Assembly: GCF_016902445.1 (NCBI RefSeq)
Contig: NZ_JACSNX010000020.1
Coordinates: forward strand, 1-51,227
Direction of reading: 5' to 3'
Source: Oscillibacter valericigenes
GTDB taxonomy: Bacteria > Bacillota > Clostridia > Oscillospirales > Oscillospiraceae
DNA length: 51,227 nucleotides
Shown: in pieces, positions 1 to 8,057 of the stretch
Numbering within the stretch: the stretch's first letter is position 1
How the letters are laid out: each line of letters starts with the position of its first letter
Position numbers and translations under genes: made by a program
The notes under the pieces: model-generated
What the model was told of the DNA's origin: nothing
Seen by the model: only the letters and a program-made list of their open reading frames with translations
Database searches by the model: none

Positions 1-195
1 TGCGACCAAAGCGTTTTTTCTCTTTGGACCGTGCACGGCCCGTTTCTCTTTTGGCAAGACCAAAAGAGAAATGGGGGGTGCATTGCCCAGCTATCAACAT
101 AGCTGATTCCCGCGTCCAATGGGACGCACCCCTACCCAGGCGCAGTTCGGCGCCCTCAGAACTCCCTTGAAAGGGATCGGAAAGGAACTCCATTT
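1..195. repeat. Hairpin-rich leader before hisIE
   Basis: No gene is seen here. The stretch is crowded with short inverted repeats: a perfect 12-bp stem at 43-54/60-71 (TTTCTCTTTTGG), AGCTAT at 89-94/99-104, GCGTCC at 112-117/122-127, GGCGC at 139-143/150-154, and CCCTT at 164-168/171-175 just before the hisIE ribosome binding site (AAGGA, 182-186). It may hold the terminator of an upstream gene, or RNA structure ahead of hisIE. No T-tract follows the 12-bp stem, so a simple terminator is not obvious. Confidence 0.6.
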
Positions 196-840
196 ATGGA
201 AACAAAAGAACTGAAATTCGATGCCAACGGCCTGATCCCCGCCATCGTCCAGGACCACTACACCAAGGAGGTCCTGACCTTGGCCTACATGAACGCCGAG
301 AGCCTGGCCATCACCATCGACGAGGGACGGACCTGCTTCTTCTCCCGCAGCCGCCAGGAGCTCTGGCGCAAAGGCGAGACCAGCGGCAACGTCCAGCATG
401 TGGTGTCCATCACCGCCGACTGCGACGCCGACGCCCTGGTGGTGGAGGTGGTGAAGGACGGCCCTGCCTGCCACACCGGGGCGGAGAGCTGCTTCTTCCA
501 GCCGGTCTACCTGTCTGAAGAGCTGAAAGCCTTCAGCTACGAGGGCCTGTACCGTCTGATCCAGGGCCGCAAGACCGAGCCCAAGGAGGGCAGCTACACC
601 TCCTACCTCTTTGAAAAGGGCCTGGACAAGATCCTGAAAAAGGTGGGCGAGGAGTGCACCGAGGTCATCATCGGCGGCCGCAAGGAAGACAAGGAGGAGA
701 CCATCTATGAGATCGCCGACCTGACCTACCACGTCATGGTGCTGATGGTCCAGATGGGCATCTCCCTGGAGGATGTGACCCGGGAGCTGGAGAAGCGCCA
801 CGTCATCGACCACAAGGTGAAGCAGGAGCGGATGCAATGA
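196..840 (+). CDS. hisIE: HisIE: phosphoribosyl-AMP cyclohydrolase / phosphoribosyl-ATP pyrophosphatase
   Basis: Bifunctional cytosolic enzyme for steps 2 and 3 of histidine synthesis: it hydrolyses PR-ATP to PR-AMP, then opens the adenine ring. The N-terminal HisI domain (about residues 1-110) shows the signature [16 protein letters not shown] and the metal-site motifs DCDAD, ACHTG and SCFF. The C-terminal HisE domain (about 115-214) has [11 protein letters not shown] and EIADLTYH. The 214-residue length is normal for a fused HisIE. The ATG is preceded by AAGGA at 9 nt. It overlaps hisJ by 4 bp (ATGA), so the two are probably translationally coupled. The rest of the his genes must lie upstream or elsewhere. 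Confidence 0.95.
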   Translation: METKELKFDANGLIPAIVQDHYTKEVLTLAYMNAESLAITIDEGRTCFFSRSRQELWRKGETSGNVQHVVSITADCDADALVVEVVKDGPACHTGAESCFFQPVYLSEELKAFSYEGLYRLIQGRKTEPKEGSYTSYLFEKGLDKILKKVGEECTEVIIGGRKEDKEETIYEIADLTYHVMVLMVQMGISLEDVTRELEKRHVIDHKVKQERMQ

Positions 841-1670
841 GACTGACACCGGAATGCGGCTCCGTCCACACCCACTCCGTCCTCTGTGACGGCAAGGGGA
901 CCCTGGCGGAGATGGCCTCCGCCGCCTTCGGGGCGGGGGTCCGGTACTTCGGCGCCTCCGGCCACAGCCACACGGAGATCCCCCACGACGCGGGCAACGT
1001 CCTGCCGGCGGACCTCTCGGACTACCGCAGCCAGCTCCTGGCGCTGCGGGATGCATACGCCGGGCGGATGGAGATTTTGCTGGGCATCGAGCAGGACAGC
1101 CGGTCTTCTCAGCCGGTGCCGGACTGGACGGACTACTGGATCGGCTCCGTCCACAATCTGTATGATCCCCGGACGGGAAAGCACCACTGCGTGGACTGGG
1201 ACCGGGAGAAGCTGTCGGCCTGCCGGGACGAGCTGTTCGGCGGCGACATGCTGGCTTTGACAGAGGGCTATTACCGGGACGTGGCCGCCATGGCGGAGCG
1301 GAAGCCTGTCATCCTGGGCCACATCGACCTGGTGACCAAGCTGAACCGGGGGAACGCCCTGTTTGACGAGGAGGCGCCCCGCTACCGGGCGGCGGCGCTG
1401 GAGGCTCTGCACCACGCGGACCCGGACGCCACCCTGCTGGAGATCAATACCGGCGCAATTTCCCGGGGCTGCCGGGACACGCCGTATCCGGCGGCGTTCC
1501 TCCTGCGGGAGTGGCGGGCCATGGGGGGACAGGTCATCCTCACCGCCGACGCCCACAGCCCGGAGACGGTGATCTTCGGCTACCGCCAGGCGGCGGCGCT
1601 GGCAAGGGCGGCGGGATACCGGGAGAGCGTGCTGCTGACGGGCCGGGGCTGGGAGCCCTGCCTGCTGTGA
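837..1670 (+). CDS. hisJ: PHP-family histidinol-phosphatase
   Basis: Predicted to remove phosphate from L-histidinol phosphate, the penultimate step of histidine synthesis. The 277-residue protein has the PHP metal-site signatures in order: [11 protein letters not shown] near the start, [32 protein letters not shown] and LTADAHSPE at the end. This fits the HisJ/HisK branch of PHP phosphoesterases rather than the HAD-type HisB. The ATGA overlap with hisIE supports a role in the same pathway. Other PHP phosphoesterases share these motifs, so the substrate is inferred from context. A perfect GC-rich palindrome with T-tract follows. Confidence 0.88.
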   Translation: MRLTPECGSVHTHSVLCDGKGTLAEMASAAFGAGVRYFGASGHSHTEIPHDAGNVLPADLSDYRSQLLALRDAYAGRMEILLGIEQDSRSSQPVPDWTDYWIGSVHNLYDPRTGKHHCVDWDREKLSACRDELFGGDMLALTEGYYRDVAAMAERKPVILGHIDLVTKLNRGNALFDEEAPRYRAAALEALHHADPDATLLEINTGAISRGCRDTPYPAAFLLREWRAMGGQVILTADAHSPETVIFGYRQAAALARAAGYRESVLLTGRGWEPCLL

Positions 1671-1700
1671 GGGGCGGAGACGCCGGAAAACTTCCATAAA

Positions 1701-1730
1701 AAAGGCGCGGCAGCTGCCGCGCCTTTCTGT
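1701..1730 (+). terminator. Rho-independent terminator of hisIE-hisJ
   Basis: A 26-bp perfect palindrome (1701-1726, arms AAAGGCGCGGCAG) ends in TTTCTGTCT, 30 bp after the hisJ stop codon. Confidence 0.85.
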
Positions 1731-1741
1731 CTGAATGACAC

Positions 1742-1771
1742 TTGTGGGATCCTGTAAAAGTTTGATAAAAT
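1742..1771 (+). promoter_or_regulatory. Candidate sigma-A promoter for the HAD gene
   Basis: TTGTGG (1742-1747) and TAAAAT (1766-1771) are separated by 18 bp in an AT-rich stretch. The gene's ribosome binding site AGGGGAGG lies just before the ATG. The -35 match is only moderate. Confidence 0.45.
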
Positions 1772-1810
1772 ATAGGCAAAATACAAGGGAAAACAGGGGA
1801 GGAAACCCGC

Positions 1811-2461
1811 ATGTACCAACATGTGATCTTTGACCTGGACGGCACGCTGCTGGACACCATCCAGGATCTGGCGGACGCCGGCAACTGGGTGTGCCGCCGG
1901 AACGGCTGGCCGGAGCACTCTGTGGAGGAATTCAAGCGGATGGTGGGCAATGGGATCCCCAATCTGGTGCGGCGATTCTCACCGGAGGGGAGCCGGAGCT
2001 CCCTGCTGCTGGCCAGCACCATCGCCCAGTTCTCGGAGTATTACGGCGCCCACAATCTGGACAAGACCCGGCCCTATGCCGGCATCCCGGAGCTCCTGGC
2101 CCGCCTGAAGGAACAGGGTGTTACCCTGGCGGTCTACTCCAACAAGGCAGACGGCTTCAGCCGGGAGATCGTGGAGCACTTTTTCCCCGGTGTGTTCCAG
2201 CTGGTGCGGGGACAGATCAAGGGGATCCCGGTGAAGCCGGACCCGGCGGGCATCCACGCCCTGCTGCGGGATCTGGCGGTGGAGCCGGCGGAGACGCTGT
2301 TCGTAGGGGACAGCGACGTGGACGTGTACACCGGCCACAACGGCGGCCTGAGCGTCTGCGGCGTCACCTGGGGCTTCCGGGGCCGGCAGGAGCTGGAGGC
2401 CGCCGGGGCGGACCATCTGGCGGATACGCCGGAGGCGCTGGGAGACTATATCCTGGCATGA
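1811..2461 (+). CDS. gph: HAD hydrolase, phosphoglycolate-phosphatase-like
   Basis: A 216-residue soluble HAD phosphatase. Motif I is [10 protein letters not shown] at residues 7-16, with nucleophile Asp8 and acid/base Asp10. Motif II is the serine of VYSNKADGF, motif III the lysine of PVKPDPAGI, and motif [15 protein letters not shown]. The helical cap between motifs I and II and the overall length match Gph-type enzymes, which clear 2-phosphoglycolate formed during DNA repair. Pyrophosphatase PpaX and other HAD phosphatases are close alternatives, so substrate is uncertain. It is monocistronic: a terminator precedes it and a bidirectional terminator separates it from the opposing gene. Confidence 0.85.
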   Translation: MYQHVIFDLDGTLLDTIQDLADAGNWVCRRNGWPEHSVEEFKRMVGNGIPNLVRRFSPEGSRSSLLLASTIAQFSEYYGAHNLDKTRPYAGIPELLARLKEQGVTLAVYSNKADGFSREIVEHFFPGVFQLVRGQIKGIPVKPDPAGIHALLRDLAVEPAETLFVGDSDVDVYTGHNGGLSVCGVTWGFRGRQELEAAGADHLADTPEALGDYILA

Positions 2462-2472
2462 GCGCATAAAAG

Positions 2473-2500
2473 AAGGAGACGGGGCAGCCCGTCTCCTTTT
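2473..2500. terminator. Bidirectional terminator
   Basis: An 11-bp stem AAGGAGACGGG (2473-2483/2488-2498) with a GCAG loop lies between convergent genes. T-rich flanks on both strands suit both directions. Confidence 0.85.
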
Positions 2501-2504
2501 GCAT

Positions 2505-3122
2505 TTACTGGATCTCCAGGGTGCAGCTCTCCGGCAGGGCGGCGGACAGCAGCTGCTCCACACCGGAGACGGCCTTGGCCCGCGCCTCCTCCAGCAGCCC
2601 GCTGGACAGGGCCCGCTCCTCCATGGCCGCCTTCTGGTCCGCCTGGAAGGCAGTGAAATCCTCCACCGTGAAGGGGTTGAAGATGGAGGTCTTCTCGTCA
2701 AACACCTCCACGCTGTCCTCGTCGATCTCGTGGGAGAGGATCTCCGCCTCCGGCAGCGTGACGGTGACGGTGTCACCGCTGATGAAGACCTCTGCCGCCT
2801 CCAGATCTACGCCGGCCTTGATGGTGCCGTCGTAGGTGAGGATGAAGGACTTGGTGGTGAAGGGGATCTTCACGCCGTAAAAGTCGTTGCTGTTCTCGAA
2901 CTGGGCCATGTTGGTGTAGGCGTATGTAACGGTGGCCAGCTCCCGGATCTCCGTCAGCTGGTTCTGCAGCACCACGGCATCGATTTGCGTGGTGCCGGAC
3001 TGCCCGGCGGACCAGCGGCCCCCCAGGAAGCAGACGCCGCCCACCAGGGCGCACAGCAGAACGCCCAGCCACAGAGAGCGGGCGGTCTTCAATGGGTGCA
3101 GGGGTTCTTTTACAGTGCTCAT
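2505..3122 (-). CDS. DUF4230 domain membrane-anchored protein
   Basis: A 205-residue protein with a short basic N-terminus, one membrane helix at about residues 18-36 (SLWLGVLLCALVGGVCFLGG), and an extracytoplasmic domain. The exported part contains LATVTYAYTNM and FILTYDGTIKAGVDL, typical of DUF4230 proteins, followed by an acidic, helical C-terminus. Function of the family is unknown. The start at 3122 is chosen because AAAGGGGG lies 8 nt upstream; the open frame runs further upstream but that extension is low-complexity Pro/Arg/Ala. It has its own promoter about 110 bp upstream. Confidence 0.8.
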   Translation of the reverse strand: MSTVKEPLHPLKTARSLWLGVLLCALVGGVCFLGGRWSAGQSGTTQIDAVVLQNQLTEIRELATVTYAYTNMAQFENSNDFYGVKIPFTTKSFILTYDGTIKAGVDLEAAEVFISGDTVTVTLPEAEILSHEIDEDSVEVFDEKTSIFNPFTVEDFTAFQADQKAAMEERALSSGLLEEARAKAVSGVEQLLSAALPESCTLEIQ

Positions 3123-3229
3123 GGGCCCCCTTTCCGCGGCCGCTGCCGGCTGTGCAGGGCCGCCTGCGGACACGGCGCGCGGACATCCCAGGGGAAGGGG
3201 CCGGCGCCGATGTGTTTCCGGTCGATCCC

Positions 3230-3257
3230 ATTGTACCATGTTCTGCTGAAAAGGCAA
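3230..3257 (-). promoter_or_regulatory. Candidate promoter for the DUF4230 gene
   Basis: Read on the minus strand, TTGCCT (3257-3252) and TACAAT (3235-3230) are 16 bp apart. The implied leader is about 100 nt. Confidence 0.55.
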
Positions 3258-3362
3258 GGGCCATTCCTGTACAGACCGGAAAGACGGGCAGGGCCGCAGC
3301 TTCTGCCGCAGCCCTGCGCATGGAAAAGCTCCCGGCCTGCCGGGAAATCCCGCAGCGCCGCC

Positions 3363-3776
3363 TTACAGGGCGTCGGGACTGACGGCGTTTTCTCCGTCCT
3401 TCAGAAAGCCGTCCGTGTCGTGGACCCGGGCGTTCCGAAGCATCTGCCCGTAGCTCACGCCGATCCGGCCGCTCTGCTTGGTGACGGCATCCTCCACGGT
3501 GGGATCTCCACCGGTGAGGGCGTCGTCCTCATGCCGGTCTGCCGGATCCCGGCCGCTGTCGGCGTGATCCTTGTCATTGGGATCCAGGATATCCTCTCCG
3601 GCGTCCAGAATGTCGTCGCCGGCGTCCTGAATGGCATCGCCGGCGTCTTCCAGGCTGTCGCCGGCCGTGTTCTGATCACCGCTGTCGTGGCTGGTGTCCT
3701 TGTCGTCGCCGCCGCAGGCGGTCAGGGCAAACACCAGCAGGACAGAGGCCAGCAAGAGCCCAAACTGTCTTTTCAT
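3363..3776 (-). CDS. Small acidic lipoprotein with Asp-Ala-Gly-Asp repeats
   Basis: A 137-residue predicted lipoprotein: MKRQ start, hydrophobic signal segment, lipobox LTAC with the acylated Cys at residue 21. Next comes a very acidic Asp/Gly-rich segment with four imperfect 7-residue units of the type (E/D)DAGDxI (about residues 42-66). The C-terminal third (GRIGVSYGQMLRNARVHD) looks folded. I do not recognise the family. The acidic repeat could bind divalent cations, but that is inference. It is divergent from the Fur/PerR-type gene, sharing about 195 bp of intergenic DNA, so the two may be coregulated. Confidence 0.75.
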   Translation of the reverse strand: MKRQFGLLLASVLLVFALTACGGDDKDTSHDSGDQNTAGDSLEDAGDAIQDAGDDILDAGEDILDPNDKDHADSGRDPADRHEDDALTGGDPTVEDAVTKQSGRIGVSYGQMLRNARVHDTDGFLKDGENAVSPDAL

Positions 3777-3937
3777 GGGTCGACCTCCCTTTGCGCGGTC
3801 TTTGATGTGCGATACCCAGGTGCTATTGTCTCCGGCATATGCGGATTTAGCAGCGGAAGTTTCTGCCGGACCACCGCGCAGCTACAGAGAAAAAATGAAA
3901 AACCCTCTTGATTTTTCAGGAATACTGTGATATAAAA

Positions 3938-3958
3938 ATAATAATAATTATTATTGTT
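3938..3958. promoter_or_regulatory. Candidate Fur/PerR-family operator
   Basis: A perfect 16-bp AT palindrome, AATAATAATTATTATT (3940-3955), with two more symmetric pairs outside one mismatch. It sits just upstream of the ribosome binding site of a Fur/PerR-type gene. Fur and PerR boxes are AT-rich dyads of this general kind, so autoregulation is the simple reading. The site also lies between divergent genes. Confidence 0.65.
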
Positions 3959-3972
3959 AAGGAAGAGAGCCT

Positions 3973-4362
3973 ATGCCGCAGCGTTTTTCCCACCAGCGGG
4001 AGCGGATCTATCAGGCCGTGCTGGAGAGCCGGGACCACCCCACGGCGGAGATGGTCTACCAGCAGCTGAAGCCGGAGCTGCCCCGCCTGAGCCTGGGGAC
4101 GGTCTACCGCAATCTCCAGCAGATGGCCCGGGAGGGCCGCCTGGCGGAGCTGGACGGTCCGGCGGCCCGCTATGACGCGGTGACCCGCCCCCACACCCAT
4201 TTCCGCTGCCGCGGCTGCGGCGCCCTGATGGACCTGGAGACCGTGCCCTATGACGAGACCCTGGACCGGGCAGCCGCAGCCCAGGGCTATGCGGTCGCCG
4301 GACATTCCCTGGTATTCACCGGATGCTGTCCCCGCTGTGCGGGGCGGCAGGAGCCGGCCTGA
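3973..4362 (+). CDS. perR: Fur-family regulator, PerR-like
   Basis: A 129-residue Fur-family metal-dependent repressor. The N-terminal winged helix (about 1-75) includes the recognition segment [13 protein letters not shown]. Residues expected for PerR-type metal sensing are present: His22, Asp68, His74 and His76 in PHTHFRC. Structural zinc ligands are Cys79/Cys82 (CRGC) and Cys119/Cys122 (CPRC). The rubrerythrin gene lies 55 bp downstream on the same strand, a classic peroxide-stress pairing in anaerobes. AAGGAAGAG provides the ribosome binding site, and the palindrome just upstream suggests autorepression. Fur or Zur specificity is not excluded, but the neighbour favours PerR. Confidence 0.85.
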   Translation: MPQRFSHQRERIYQAVLESRDHPTAEMVYQQLKPELPRLSLGTVYRNLQQMAREGRLAELDGPAARYDAVTRPHTHFRCRGCGALMDLETVPYDETLDRAAAAQGYAVAGHSLVFTGCCPRCAGRQEPA

Positions 4363-4417
4363 GTATAGACACGCGGAAAAAAGAGAGATCTTGATTATTT
4401 TGAAAGGAGCCAGACAC

Positions 4418-4951
4418 ATGGAACTGAAAGGCAGCAAGACGGAGGCCAATCTGTGGATCGCATTCGCCGGGGAGTCCCAGGCCCGGAACAAGTATGACTA
4501 TTTTGCCAGCAAGGCCAAGAAGGAGGGCTACGAGCAGATCGCGGCCATCTTCCAGGAGACCGCGCTGAATGAGAAGGAGCACGCCAAGCTGTGGTTCAAG
4601 GCCCTGGACGGCATCGGCTCCACGGAGGAGAACCTGGTGGCCGCCGCCGCAGGGGAGAACGAGGAGTGGACCAAGATGTACGCCGAGATGGCCAAGACCG
4701 CCGAGGAGGAGGGCTTCCTGGCCCTGGCGGCCCAGTTCGAGGGCGTGGCCAAGATCGAGAAGACCCATGAGGAGCGGTACTTAAAGCTGCTGGACAACCT
4801 GAAGAAGGGCGAGGTCTTCAAAAAGGGCGAGAAGGTCATGTGGTTCTGCCGCAACTGCGGCCACGTGGAGATCGCCGAGAGCGCCCCGGCGGTGTGCCCG
4901 GTGTGCAAGCATCCCCAGGCCTATTTTCAGATCAAGGCGGAAAATTACTGA
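4418..4951 (+). CDS. rbr: Rubrerythrin
   Basis: A 177-residue cytosolic peroxidase that reduces H2O2 to water in anaerobes. The N-terminal ferritin-like four-helix domain carries the di-iron ligands in [27 protein letters not shown] and EKTHEERY. The C-terminal rubredoxin-like domain has two CxxC knuckles, CRNCG and CPVCK, for an Fe(SCys)4 site. The start at 4418 is set by AAAGGAG 8 nt upstream; the frame upstream of it overlaps perR and reads as out-of-frame sequence. It follows perR closely and is probably co-transcribed and PerR-controlled. A strong terminator follows. Confidence 0.95.
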   Translation: MELKGSKTEANLWIAFAGESQARNKYDYFASKAKKEGYEQIAAIFQETALNEKEHAKLWFKALDGIGSTEENLVAAAAGENEEWTKMYAEMAKTAEEEGFLALAAQFEGVAKIEKTHEERYLKLLDNLKKGEVFKKGEKVMWFCRNCGHVEIAESAPAVCPVCKHPQAYFQIKAENY

Positions 4952-4966
4952 GCCGGTCTGCGGCAG

Positions 4967-4996
4967 GAGGGACCTCCGAGAGGAGGTCCCTCTTTT
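4967..4996 (+). terminator. Terminator of perR-rbr
   Basis: An 11-bp stem GAGGGACCTCC (4967-4977/4982-4992), GAGA loop, then TTTT. Confidence 0.85.
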
Positions 4997-5279
4997 CACT
5001 GCCCCGCGTCCCGCTCCAGGCGGGCAGCGCTCCGGGCCGCCTGCGCAGAGTTGGAGAAATGGACGAAAAGCCGATGGAAGCTGTTGAAAAATTGTGAAAA
5101 ATGTGCTAAAAGACGAAAAGACCGTGAACGGTTTCGGTGAAATTTTAAAATGTTTGTGAAAAACGCCGTTGACTGTCTTCCAAAAACCGGGTATGATGAT
5201 ATCAGAAAAATCATCGGTCGTTATCAGAAGCAGTTGGAACTGACTTGGTTGACTTGGTATAGAAAAGGAGAGCTGTATC
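4997..5279 (+). promoter_or_regulatory. HPr leader with sigma-A promoter
   Basis: The gap between rbr and HPr (328 bp including the terminator) holds no gene. A good promoter, TTGACT (5169-5174) and TATGAT (5192-5197) with 17-bp spacing, gives a leader of about 75 nt. A perfect tandem 9-bp repeat TGACTTGGT (5241-5249, 5250-5258) lies between promoter and ribosome binding site (AAAAGGAG). No catabolite-response element could be assigned. Confidence 0.75.
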
Positions 5280-5543
5280 ATGTATACGCAGGAGATCACT
5301 GTCAATAATGAGGTGGGTCTGCACGCGCGGCCGGCCACGTTTTTTATCCAGAAGGCAAATGAGTTCAAGAGCGGCATCTGGGTCGAGAAGGAAGACCGCC
5401 GTGTCAATGCAAAGAGCCTGCTGGGCGTTCTGTCCCTGGGCATCGTGAAGGGGACCACCATCACCCTGATCGCCGACGGCGCTGATGAGAAAGAGGCTGT
5501 CGAGGCTCTGGTGGAGCTGGTCAAGGACAATTTCGGCGAATAA
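5280..5543 (+). CDS. ptsH: HPr phosphocarrier protein
   Basis: An 87-residue HPr-fold protein. The phosphorelay site is NEVGLHARPA with His15, phosphorylated by Enzyme I during sugar PTS transport. The HPr-kinase site is Ser46 in VNAKSLLGVLSLG, implying Gram-positive catabolite control through CcpA. Both sites are present, so this is a true HPr rather than Crh, which lacks His15. No ptsI lies next to it; it is monocistronic between two terminators. Confidence 0.93.
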   Translation: MYTQEITVNNEVGLHARPATFFIQKANEFKSGIWVEKEDRRVNAKSLLGVLSLGIVKGTTITLIADGADEKEAVEALVELVKDNFGE

Positions 5544-5568
5544 GCGGACATCCGATATGAAGTGACGG

Positions 5569-5604
5569 ACACGGCCCTGCGGCGCGCAAGGCCGTGTATC
5601 TTTT
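5569..5604 (+). terminator. Terminator of ptsH
   Basis: An ACACGGCC/GGCCGTGT stem (5569-5576/5590-5597) is followed by ATCTTTTA, about 25 bp after the ptsH stop. Confidence 0.7.
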
Positions 5605-5623
5605 ATGCAGGGAGGCGGAAGCG

Positions 5624-7459
5624 GTGACAAGGGAAGAGCTGCGGGAGAAGGCCAACGACCTGCCCCTGGCCCCCGGCGTCTATCTGATGATGGACAAGAC
5701 GGGCAAGGTCATCTATGTGGGCAAGGCCAAGAAGCTGAAAAACCGGGTGAGCCAGTATTTTCAGGACAGCGCCTCCCACACCGCCAAGACGCGGAACATG
5801 GTGTCCCAGGTGGACCGGTTCGACACCATCTTCGTCACCAGCGAGTTCGAGGCCCTGGTGCTGGAGAACTCCCTCATCAAGCGGCACATGCCCCGCTACA
5901 ACATCCTGCTGAAGGACGACAAGGGCTACCCCTTTGTCCGCCTGTCCAGGGAGGCGTATCCCCGCTTCACCCTGGTGAACAAGATGGCCCAGGACGCCGC
6001 CCGGTATTTCGGCCCCTTCGGCGGCCGGTTCGAGACCCGGCAGGCCCTGGACGCGGTGCTGTCCGCCCTGCGGCTGCCCACCTGCAATCGCAAATTCCCC
6101 CGGGACATCGGGGCGGAGCGGCCCTGCCTGAACTTCCACATGGGCCGGTGCGACGGGTTCTGCCGCCCGGAGATGACGGCGGAGGAGTACAATCGCCGGA
6201 TCGAGCAGGCGGTGCAGCTGCTGGAGGGAAAGAGCAAGCAGCTCCTCCGGGACATGACCGCCGAGATGGAGGCGGAGGCGGAGGAACTCCACTTCGAGCA
6301 GGCGGCCATGCTCCGGGACCGGATCAATGCCATCGGCGCCCTGGGGAAGAAGCAGACCGTCATCGCCGGCCTCTGCGCGGACACGGACATCTGGGGGCTG
6401 TACCGGGGCTCCGGCAAGTGCTGCTACGCCATCCTCCACATGGAGGAGGGCAATCTGGCGGGCCGGGAGACAGAGCTCTTCACCGCTCCCAACGAGGAGA
6501 CGGAGGCGGAGATGCTCTCCGCCCTGACGGCCCAGTACTACCTGCCCCGGTCCATCCTGCCCCACGAGATCCTGCTGCCCTTTGAGACGGAGGACTGCGC
6601 CGAGCTCTCCGAGGTCCTGACCCGCCGGGCGGGCCACAAGGTGTGGGTCCACGTGCCCCAGCGGGGGGAGAAGGCGGAGCTGCGGGCCATGGCGGAGCGG
6701 AACGCCCGGGAGGAGGCAGAGCGGGCCACCACCGCCGAGGAGCGGACCGCCTACACCCTGGAGCTGCTGGGGAAGATGCTGAACCTGCCGTCGCCCCCAA
6801 AGCGGATGGAGTCCTTCGACATCTCCAACACCGGCAAGAGCGACATCGTGGCCTCCATGGTGGTGTACAGCGGCACCCGGCCGTTGAAATCCGCCTACCG
6901 CCGGTTCCGCATCCAGTCCCTGGAGGGGCACCCGGACGACTACGCCTCCATGCAGGAGGTGCTGCGCCGCCGGCTCCAGCGGGCGGCGGACGGGGACGAA
7001 AAGTTCCTGCCCCTGCCGGATGTGTTTCTCATCGACGGCGGCGAGACCCACGCCCGGGCGGCCCAGGCGGTGGCCCGGGAGTTCGGGGTGGAGGTGCCCA
7101 TCTTCGGCATGGTGAAGGACGACCGCCACCGCACCCGGGCCCTGGTGACGCCGGAGGGCCGGGAGATCGGCATCGTCACCCAGCAGGCGGTGTTCTCCCT
7201 CATCGGCCAGATCCAGGAGGAGACCCACCGCTTCGCCATCACCTACCACCACGAGAGCCACAGCAAAAGCGCCACCCGCTCCGCCCTGGACGACATCCCC
7301 GGCGTGGGCCCCAAGCGTCGGGCGGAGCTGCGGAAGCACTTCGGCACCATCAAGGCCATCCGGGAGGCGGACGTGGAGACCCTTGCCGCCGTGGTGCCCC
7401 GCTCCGCCGCCCAGGCGGTGTGGGACCACTTCCACCGGTTGGAGGACCAAAAGAAATAG
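5624..7459 (+). CDS. uvrC: UvrABC excinuclease subunit C
   Basis: Nucleotide excision repair nuclease that cuts both sides of a lesion. The 611-residue protein shows the whole UvrC layout: N-terminal GIY-YIG domain (PGVYLMMDKTGKVIYVGKAK), a Cys-containing linker, a UVR motif (LHFEQAAMLRDRI), the RNase H-like nuclease domain (MESFDISNTGKSDIVASMV and VFLIDGG), and a C-terminal helix-hairpin-helix pair (DIPGVGPKRRAELRKHFG). The GTG start at 5624 is preferred because AGGGAGG lies 8 nt upstream; an earlier GTG at 5594 falls in the terminator of ptsH. uvrA and uvrB are not in the window. Confidence 0.95.
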   Translation: MTREELREKANDLPLAPGVYLMMDKTGKVIYVGKAKKLKNRVSQYFQDSASHTAKTRNMVSQVDRFDTIFVTSEFEALVLENSLIKRHMPRYNILLKDDKGYPFVRLSREAYPRFTLVNKMAQDAARYFGPFGGRFETRQALDAVLSALRLPTCNRKFPRDIGAERPCLNFHMGRCDGFCRPEMTAEEYNRRIEQAVQLLEGKSKQLLRDMTAEMEAEAEELHFEQAAMLRDRINAIGALGKKQTVIAGLCADTDIWGLYRGSGKCCYAILHMEEGNLAGRETELFTAPNEETEAEMLSALTAQYYLPRSILPHEILLPFETEDCAELSEVLTRRAGHKVWVHVPQRGEKAELRAMAERNAREEAERATTAEERTAYTLELLGKMLNLPSPPKRMESFDISNTGKSDIVASMVVYSGTRPLKSAYRRFRIQSLEGHPDDYASMQEVLRRRLQRAADGDEKFLPLPDVFLIDGGETHARAAQAVAREFGVEVPIFGMVKDDRHRTRALVTPEGREIGIVTQQAVFSLIGQIQEETHRFAITYHHESHSKSATRSALDDIPGVGPKRRAELRKHFGTIKAIREADVETLAAVVPRSAAQAVWDHFHRLEDQKK

Positions 7460-7474
7460 GCATACCACGGAAAA

Positions 7475-7510
7475 AAGAACCGCCCGGAGCCATCGGCTCC
7501 GGGCGGGTTG
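7475..7510. terminator. Bidirectional terminator between uvrC and the next minus-strand gene
   Basis: A perfect 12-bp stem CCGCCCGGAGCC (7480-7491/7495-7506) with a 3-nt loop. The run of A on its left gives a T-tract on the minus strand, so it serves the minus-strand gene best and also closes uvrC. Confidence 0.8.
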
Positions 7511-7514
7511 CTTG

Positions 7515-7862
7515 TCAGTAGTTGATTTTACGGAGGACCCAGGCGACAGCAGCCGCCAGGGCCACCCCGAACAGCATTCCCTGGTAACATATGATGAGGT
7601 AGAGCAGCAGAAAGCCGATGTACTCACTGTTGTGATAGCCGGTGACCGCCGCCACCAGATGGAAGGTGGTGTTCGAGTTCAGAGCCGAAAGGAGGAGCAG
7701 ACCCAGCCAGACCGCCAGGACCAGCACCCAGGGCCAAATCCGCCGACCCCGCCGGGCCCACAGGAAAAACGGCACCCCCGTCACCAGGGCCGAGATACAG
7801 GCGTAGAGGAACAGGGACAGGAGTGTCGATATGAGGGGAACTGTCCCAAAGAAAAGAAACAT
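7515..7862 (-). CDS. Small integral membrane protein
   Basis: A 115-residue protein made almost wholly of hydrophobic segments: about residues 5-33, 42-62 (WPWVLVLAVWLGLLLLSAL), 78-95 and 96-110, so three or four membrane helices, with a basic loop ARRGRR between the first two. No family recognised. It lies between a terminator and a roughly 190-bp stretch containing the terminator of the next gene. Position upstream of the LtaS-like gene's terminator does not suggest an operon. Confidence 0.6.
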   Translation of the reverse strand: MFLFFGTVPLISTLLSLFLYACISALVTGVPFFLWARRGRRIWPWVLVLAVWLGLLLLSALNSNTTFHLVAAVTGYHNSEYIGFLLLYLIICYQGMLFGVALAAAVAWVLRKINY

Positions 7863-8020
7863 CAGATCCCCCCACTAAGGTGCAGCCGGCGCCGCGAAGA
7901 TCACCAGCACCGCCAGGGCCAGTTCCCGTTTGGACCAGGACTTCACGCAGCTCACATCCTTCCTGATGATGGGGCTTTTTTTCATTGTATCAAGACGGGC
8001 CGGGCCCGTCAAGAGCGGAA

Positions 8021-8054
8021 CAGCCCCCGGCGGACCATGGTCCGCCGGGGGCTG
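8021..8054. terminator. Terminator of the LtaS-like gene
   Basis: A 34-bp perfect palindrome (arms CAGCCCCCGGCGGACCA) directly after the stop codon of the minus-strand gene. Otherwise 7863-8020 shows no convincing gene. Confidence 0.75.
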
Positions 8055-8057
8055 GTT

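Noticed and set aside
7875..7985. Short minus-strand reading frame (MKKSPIIRKD...) downstream of the LtaS-like gene's terminator
   Set aside because: It is very short, has no clear ribosome binding site and does not extend into a convincing protein.
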